A stretch of 6,040 nucleotides of DNA from an uncultured Acidobacteriota bacterium (GTDB lineage: Bacteria > Acidobacteriota > Blastocatellia > RBC074): NCBI GenBank assembly GCA_937967285.1, contig CALBSU010000880.1, forward strand, positions 1 through 6,040, written 5' to 3'. The translations under genes were made by a program, and so were the position numbers. Shown in pieces: positions 1 through 6,040 of the stretch. The notes under the pieces were generated by a model, which was not told where the DNA came from, did no database searches, and saw nothing but the letters and a program-made list of their open reading frames with translations. The first letter of the stretch is position 1, and each line of letters opens with the position of its first letter.

Positions 1-837
1 TACGCCGAGGTCGAGCGCCATCTGAGCGCCTGCGCGGGCTGCTCAACCGTGTTCGAGCAGGAGTCTTCCGTTCTGGAACAGATCCGGAACCTGCAGCCGC
101 TCTATCGCGCGACGCCGGAACTGCGGGCGAGAATAGAGGATGATCTCTCGGGTGAAATAACCGGAATCGATGTCCCGCAGATGCTCAGAGCTCGGGTGCA
201 GCAGACGCTCAGCCAGTTGAGCGTGCCTCCGTCGAGAAGTTTCTCGCCGGTGCGCATCTTCGCCATGGCGATGGTACTGCTGACGATGGGATTCGCCGGA
301 TATCTGATCGCGTACACTCAGCGCGATCCCTTCCCGCCGACAGGCGATTTCGCCCGGATGGCAGTGGACAGTCACCAGCGACGGATCAACGGCCAGCTCC
401 CGCTCGAGATCGAGGCGGATTCGCCCTCTGAGATTTCGACCTGGTTTGCCGGTAAGGTTTCGTTCAGCCTCGAGCTGCCGAATTATCAGGAAGCGTCGGG
501 TCAGGAGAAGCTCTATCGTCTGGAAGGCGCGCGCCTGGTGGCCTTCAACAACGATTACGCGGCCTTCGTCGCCTACAGGATGCACCATCGCCCGATCACC
601 CTGGTTGCGACATCGAACGCCGTGGCGCGTCCCGTCGGCGGCGAGGAGATCGCGACCAAGGGGCTCACTTTCCATTACCAGAACGTCGACGGGTTCAAGC
701 TGATCACCTGGACCCACCGCGGATTGACCTACGCGCTGGTCTCCGATCTGGAGGAGCGCGGCCAGCAGTCATGTCTGGTCTGTCACGCAGGGACCAAAGA
801 CCGCGATTTCATCGAAGATCTGAAGATGAAGCTGTGA
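1..837 (+). CDS. Membrane-anchored zf-HC2 anti-sigma factor with C-terminal CXXCH motif (5'-truncated by window edge)
   Basis: The frame is open from base 1, so the true start lies upstream; 278 codons are visible. Residues 7-14 (window numbering) read HLSACAGC, the H-x3-C-x2-C half of the zinc-binding anti-sigma (ZAS/zf-HC2) domain; the earlier Cys of that motif would be just outside the window. A hydrophobic stretch at about residues 82-103 is a single transmembrane helix. With the ZAS domain in the cytoplasm, where it would hold an ECF sigma factor, residues 105-278 should be periplasmic. This soluble part ends in a WTHRGLTYALVSDL segment of the kind I associate with anti-sigma factors of this class, then CLVCH (258-262), a c-type haem attachment consensus, followed by a short charged tail. 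By family role it should sequester an ECF sigma factor probably encoded just upstream. The haem idea is inference; the CXXCH could instead be a redox-active or metal-binding pair. The gene ends 3 nt from the convergent TPR gene. Confidence 0.85.
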   Translation, partial: YAEVERHLSACAGCSTVFEQESSVLEQIRNLQPLYRATPELRARIEDDLSGEITGIDVPQMLRARVQQTLSQLSVPPSRSFSPVRIFAMAMVLLTMGFAGYLIAYTQRDPFPPTGDFARMAVDSHQRRINGQLPLEIEADSPSEISTWFAGKVSFSLELPNYQEASGQEKLYRLEGARLVAFNNDYAAFVAYRMHHRPITLVATSNAVARPVGGEEIATKGLTFHYQNVDGFKLITWTHRGLTYALVSDLEERGQQSCLVCHAGTKDRDFIEDLKMKL

Positions 838-840
838 CCC

Positions 841-1155
841 TCAGAGCAGGTCGTCGAGCGCCATCTGAAAATCCTGAGACATGCCCGGATGACCATGCCG
901 GTTGGCGGCGGCGATGCCTGCTTCGTAGGCCGATCGCGCCTCATCGGTGCGTCCCAGCCTGTCCAGCGCCTGCGCCAGCTTTCCGTATGCGGCTCCCTGA
1001 TCGTCAGCCCTGGCAAGATATTCCTGAAGTTCGGCGACCGCTTCCTCGAACCTTTCCAGCTTCAGAAGTTCGTTCGCCAGGCCGAAACGGACCGTTGTGT
1101 TTCCGGGATCGGCTTCCAGCATTTTTCTGAACAGATCAATCCTTGACTCTCCCAT
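841..1155 (-). CDS. Small tetratricopeptide-repeat (TPR) protein
   Basis: A 104-residue protein with no signal peptide or membrane segment, so probably cytoplasmic. Two TPR-like helix-turn-helix units are visible, about residues 19-51 (FGLANELLKLERFEEAVAEL) and 52-85 (YGKLAQALDRLGRTDEARSAYEAGI), with the usual small and aromatic residues at repeat positions (A/G/Y/A pattern, 'GRTDEARSAYE'). The C-terminus (GHPGMSQDFQMALDDLL) looks like a capping helix. The frame is open as far as 1371, but Met at 1155 is the best start because GGAGAG (1160-1165, minus strand) sits 4 nt upstream; an alternative Met at 1167 has no Shine-Dalgarno sequence, and the residues upstream do not resemble TPR. TPR proteins are protein-protein interaction scaffolds; the partner is unknown. 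It is transcribed towards the anti-sigma gene with stop codons 3 nt apart, so any terminator for either gene must lie inside the other gene. Confidence 0.85.
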   Translation of the reverse strand: MGESRIDLFRKMLEADPGNTTVRFGLANELLKLERFEEAVAELQEYLARADDQGAAYGKLAQALDRLGRTDEARSAYEAGIAAANRHGHPGMSQDFQMALDDLL

Positions 1156-1159
1156 GCAT

Positions 1160-1165
1160 CTCTCC
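1160..1165 (-). promoter_or_regulatory. Shine-Dalgarno sequence deciding the TPR gene start
   Basis: On the minus strand this reads GGAGAG, 4 nt upstream of the ATG at 1155. It favours that Met over the in-frame Met at 1167, which has only AT-rich sequence upstream. Confidence 0.65.
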
Positions 1166-1212
1166 ATTGATTTATTGCGGGTTGTCCGGGTTACATTTGC
1201 CCGGGGAAAACT

Positions 1213-1242
1213 ATTGTATCTCACGGTCGATTGAGCTGAAAA
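1213..1242 (-). promoter_or_regulatory. Weak candidate promoter for the TPR gene
   Basis: On the minus strand a TACAAT box (1213-1218) is a 5/6 match to the -10 consensus. The best upstream partner is TTTTCA (1237-1242) with an 18-nt spacer, only a partial match to TTGACA. It lies about 58 nt before the chosen TPR start. The -10 is convincing, the -35 is not. Confidence 0.35.
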
Positions 1243-1282
1243 TGAACGCCTGCGCCCGGTCATCGACATGCGGCGGTATGGA

Positions 1283-1312
1283 ATGACATTTTCCGGCCGA
1301 CTGACATATACT
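1283..1312 (+). promoter_or_regulatory. Sigma70-like promoter for the lysine-rich / DUF4031 genes
   Basis: ATGACA (1283-1288, 5/6 to TTGACA) and TATACT (1307-1312, 5/6 to TATAAT) are separated by 18 nt. The expected transcription start is near 1319, giving a leader of about 50 nt before the ATG at 1372. It is the best-matching promoter in the divergent region and points to the two-gene unit on the right. Confidence 0.6.
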
Positions 1313-1371
1313 ATGGCGCAAATCAGCATTTGATTGCAGCAACATGACGGATACCGAAAACAGAGGCACAT

Positions 1372-1770
1372 ATGTCGAAGACTGAAACCACCGAAGCCGT
1401 GGAGGGCAAGGAGCCCAAAGTGAAGAAGGAAAAGGACAAAAGCGTTCTGGTCGGGCGGGTCAAGAAGGTCATCAAAAAATCCAGGCGCAAGCTGAGCGAC
1501 GAAAAGTTCGAAAAGGAGCTCATGCGGACGATTTCGTTTCTCGAAGAGCTGCAGGCGAGGATGAACAAGGCCGATCAGCCATCTGAGGAAGCTCAGGCGA
1601 AACCCGCGAAGAAGGGCGGCAGGAAGGCGGCCGGGGACGACTCACAGGCGGCGGTCGAAGCCCCTGCGTCCGGCAACGGGACCGGAAAGCAGTCGAAAGC
1701 GCGGAAAACCCGGGAAAAGAAGGATGATGGCCGGAAGAGCAAAAAGTCGGCCGGTCAGGCGGCAACCTGA
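1372..1770 (+). CDS. Lysine-rich low-complexity protein of unknown function
   Basis: A 132-residue, strongly basic protein: 27 Lys and 9 Arg against 21 Asp/Glu. Three zones are visible: a charged N-terminus (1-40) with Lys clusters such as VKKVIKKSRRK; a short amphipathic helix (about 41-67, LSDEKFEKELMRTISFLEEL) that is the only part likely to fold and could form a coiled coil; and a disordered Lys/Ala/Gly tail (68-132) with motifs such as KPAKKGGRKAAG that resemble histone H1-like bacterial tails. There is no signal peptide or membrane segment. The start is supported by AGAGG at 1362-1366, 5 nt before the ATG. Composition suggests nucleic-acid or other polyanion binding, but this is inference; I recognise no family. 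The reading frame is consistent with coding because a promoter and Shine-Dalgarno sequence precede it and the DUF4031 gene follows after 25 nt. Confidence 0.75.
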   Translation: MSKTETTEAVEGKEPKVKKEKDKSVLVGRVKKVIKKSRRKLSDEKFEKELMRTISFLEELQARMNKADQPSEEAQAKPAKKGGRKAAGDDSQAAVEAPASGNGTGKQSKARKTREKKDDGRKSKKSAGQAAT

Positions 1771-1795
1771 TCCGATTGCCGACAGGCGAGTTGCG

Positions 1796-2083
1796 ATGGC
1801 TATTCTGATCGACTCCTTTCACAACGGCGCGCGCGGCCCGATTCGATTCTGGCATCAACGGTGCGGTCATCTGGTCTCGGACACGTCCCTCGACGAACTG
1901 CACGAATTCGCCGAAAGCCTGGGCCTGCGTCGCGAGTGGTTTCAGCAGAAATCGATACCGCATTACGACCTGACGGGGCACGTTTACGACCTCGCCGTCG
2001 CCCGCGGAGCCATCGTTGTTTCGTCGCGCGAGATAGTCCGGCGGGCGGTCAGATCTGATCGTAAGTCCGGCGCCGCCGGCTGA
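1796..2083 (+). CDS. DUF4031 domain protein
   Basis: A 95-residue protein that I match from memory to the DUF4031 family, whose function is unknown. Its hallmarks are visible in order: a short beta strand at the N-terminus (MAILIDSF), a conserved HLVSD (about 24-28), the segment ELHEFAESLGLRREWFQ (about 32-48), then HYDL (54-57) and a C-terminal helix (YDLAVARGAIVVSSREIVRRAV). The conserved His and Asp residues could bind a metal or ligand, but that is speculation. No signal peptide or membrane helix is present. The frame is open back to 1724, inside the preceding gene, but the ATG at 1796 begins exactly where family-like sequence begins and follows an AGGCGAG stretch by 5 nt. It is probably co-transcribed with the lysine-rich gene (25-nt gap). 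Full length for the family. Confidence 0.82.
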   Translation: MAILIDSFHNGARGPIRFWHQRCGHLVSDTSLDELHEFAESLGLRREWFQQKSIPHYDLTGHVYDLAVARGAIVVSSREIVRRAVRSDRKSGAAG

Positions 2084-2096
2084 CATGCCTGGCAAA

Positions 2097-2125
2097 TTGA
2101 CAGCCCTTTTCGGCGCGTGATACCT
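2097..2125 (+). promoter_or_regulatory. Promoter for the site-2 protease / trpS / scp cluster
   Basis: A perfect TTGACA (2097-2102) is followed after 16-17 nt by a weaker -10 (GATACC, 2119-2124, about 3/6). It lies in the only sizeable gap before the protease gene and gives a leader of about 30 nt. The -35 is strong; the exact -10 register is uncertain. Confidence 0.5.
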
Positions 2126-2154
2126 TCAATTTTTCCGACTTTCGATCAATTTTC

Positions 2155-2159
2155 AGGAG
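2155..2159 (+). promoter_or_regulatory. Shine-Dalgarno AGGAG that bears on the protease start codon
   Basis: AGGAG ends only 1 nt before the GTG at 2161 but 10 nt before an in-frame TTG at 2170. One nucleotide is too tight for normal initiation, so the TTG (giving a protein three residues shorter) may be the real start. There is no in-frame ATG nearby. Confidence 0.55.
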
Positions 2160-2160
2160 T

Positions 2161-2925
<765 letters not shown>

Positions 2926-2926
2926 T

Positions 2927-3913
<987 letters not shown>

Positions 3914-3919
3914 GCTGAC

Positions 3920-5441
<1,522 letters not shown>

Positions 5442-5500
5442 CCGGGACCGCCAGCGCGGGTTCCACCCAACCTCTCTTCAAATTATCCGGATCAGAGACA

Positions 5501-6040
5501 TTGCCCGAGACGAATCTGACATTACGGCAGAACATCGGCTACTACGGGTCGTTTCTCGCGCTCGGTCTGATCATCGCTTCGATCGGGCCGGCTCTGCCGT
5601 ATCTGGCCAGGCAGACGGGTTCGGAGCTTCGTGAAATCAGTTATCTCTTCGTCGCCAGATCGCTCGGATTCATCGTCGGGTCGATGATCGCGGGGAGAAT
5701 TTACGACCGCATCAGGGGGCATCCGCTGCTGGTCGGCGGCGTGCTTGCGCTGGCGGGGCTCTCGGGCGCGATTCCGGCGGTGCCCTGGCTGTGGGCTCTG
5801 GTGCTGCTGTTTTTCGGGCTCGGACTGTGCGGCAGCGCGGTCAGCGTTGGCGGGAGCATGCTTCTGGTCTGGGCCAACCGCGACCGGCTGGGATCACTGC
5901 TCGGAGGGCTCCATTTCATCTGGGGAGTCGGCGCTTTTCTCTCGCCGATCATCGTCGTCCGGATGATCAGGATGACGGGCAATATCGACGCGGCGTTCAT
6001 CGTCCTCTCGGTGCTGGCGCTGCCGGTCTGTTACTGGCTG
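5501..6040 (+). CDS. MFS transporter, NaGLT1/MFSD4-like (3'-truncated by window edge)
   Basis: The frame is open from the TTG at 5501 to the last base, giving 180 codons of the N-terminal half of a major facilitator superfamily transporter in the inner membrane. Hydrophobic helices are visible at about 13-36, 46-65, 75-93, 96-124, 134-155 and 166-180. SMIAGRIYDRIRGHP (61-75) is a version of MFS motif A between helices 2 and 3, with Asp69 and Arg70. SMLLVWANRDRLGSLLGGLHF (119-139) followed by GVGAFLSP (142-149) resembles the sodium-dependent glucose transporter-1 / MFSD4 branch, so a sugar substrate is possible, but substrate cannot be read from the sequence. The start is inferred: no in-frame ATG occurs before codon 61, and GGA (5489-5491) lies 9 nt upstream of the TTG. 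It is the likely last or later gene of the trpS-scpAB transcript, with no terminator visible in the 59-nt gap. Confidence 0.87.
   Translation, partial: MPETNLTLRQNIGYYGSFLALGLIIASIGPALPYLARQTGSELREISYLFVARSLGFIVGSMIAGRIYDRIRGHPLLVGGVLALAGLSGAIPAVPWLWALVLLFFGLGLCGSAVSVGGSMLLVWANRDRLGSLLGGLHFIWGVGAFLSPIIVVRMIRMTGNIDAAFIVLSVLALPVCYWL

Noticed and set aside
43..717. A 224-codon open frame on the minus strand opposite the anti-sigma gene
   Set aside because: The plus strand has the zinc motif, membrane helix and conserved C-terminal segment; the antisense translation has no such structure.
1197..1217. Plus-strand promoter TTGCCC / TATTGT upstream of the lysine-rich gene
   Set aside because: The two boxes are only 9 nt apart, far too close for sigma70, and a much better promoter lies at 1283-1312.

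Overview
The window is a GC-rich (roughly 60% by eye), gene-dense bacterial chromosome segment with ten protein-coding regions, two of them cut by the window edges. The gene content and protein style (a zf-HC2 anti-sigma factor, a small TPR protein, a site-2 protease / trpS / scpA / scpB run, heptameric GTTTCCA repeats between genes) fit an environmental Gram-negative-type bacterium. Acidobacteriota or a neighbouring phylum is my best guess, but this is an impression from protein style and not a demonstrated placement. I see no phage, IS transposase, tRNA, rRNA or CRISPR.

Layout. (1) 1-837, plus strand: the 3' part of a membrane-anchored zinc-finger anti-sigma factor that ends in a CXXCH motif. 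(2) 841-1155, minus strand: a 104-residue TPR protein, convergent with gene 1 and only 3 nt from it. (3) 1156-1371: a divergent intergenic region with a good sigma70-like promoter for the genes to the right. (4) 1372-2083, plus strand: a lysine-rich low-complexity protein and a DUF4031 protein, probably one transcript. (5) 2097-2125: a promoter with a perfect TTGACA, followed by a housekeeping cluster: M50 site-2 protease (2161-2817), trpS (2927-3913), scpA (3920-4747), scpB (4740-5441) and the start of an MFS transporter (5501 to the window end).

How the genes relate. ScpA and ScpB are the kleisin and KITE subunits of the SMC condensin that organises and segregates the chromosome. Their ORFs overlap by 8 nt, and scpA starts 6 nt after trpS, so trpS-scpA-scpB is almost certainly one translationally coupled operon. 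The protease upstream lies in the same direction but is separated from trpS by a 97-bp inverted repeat built from four heptamers per arm. Its last arm ends 8 nt before the trpS start codon, where no normal Shine-Dalgarno sequence is present.

Most unusual points: the CXXCH motif on the predicted periplasmic tail of the anti-sigma factor (a possible haem- or redox-sensing anti-sigma factor); the heptamer inverted-repeat element abutting trpS; a TrpRS that keeps three Cys positions of the known Fe-S-binding motif but has Arg at the fourth and an extra Cys nearby; and an acidic N-terminal extension on ScpB. No wholly new multi-gene system is evident; most of the window is ordinary housekeeping DNA.
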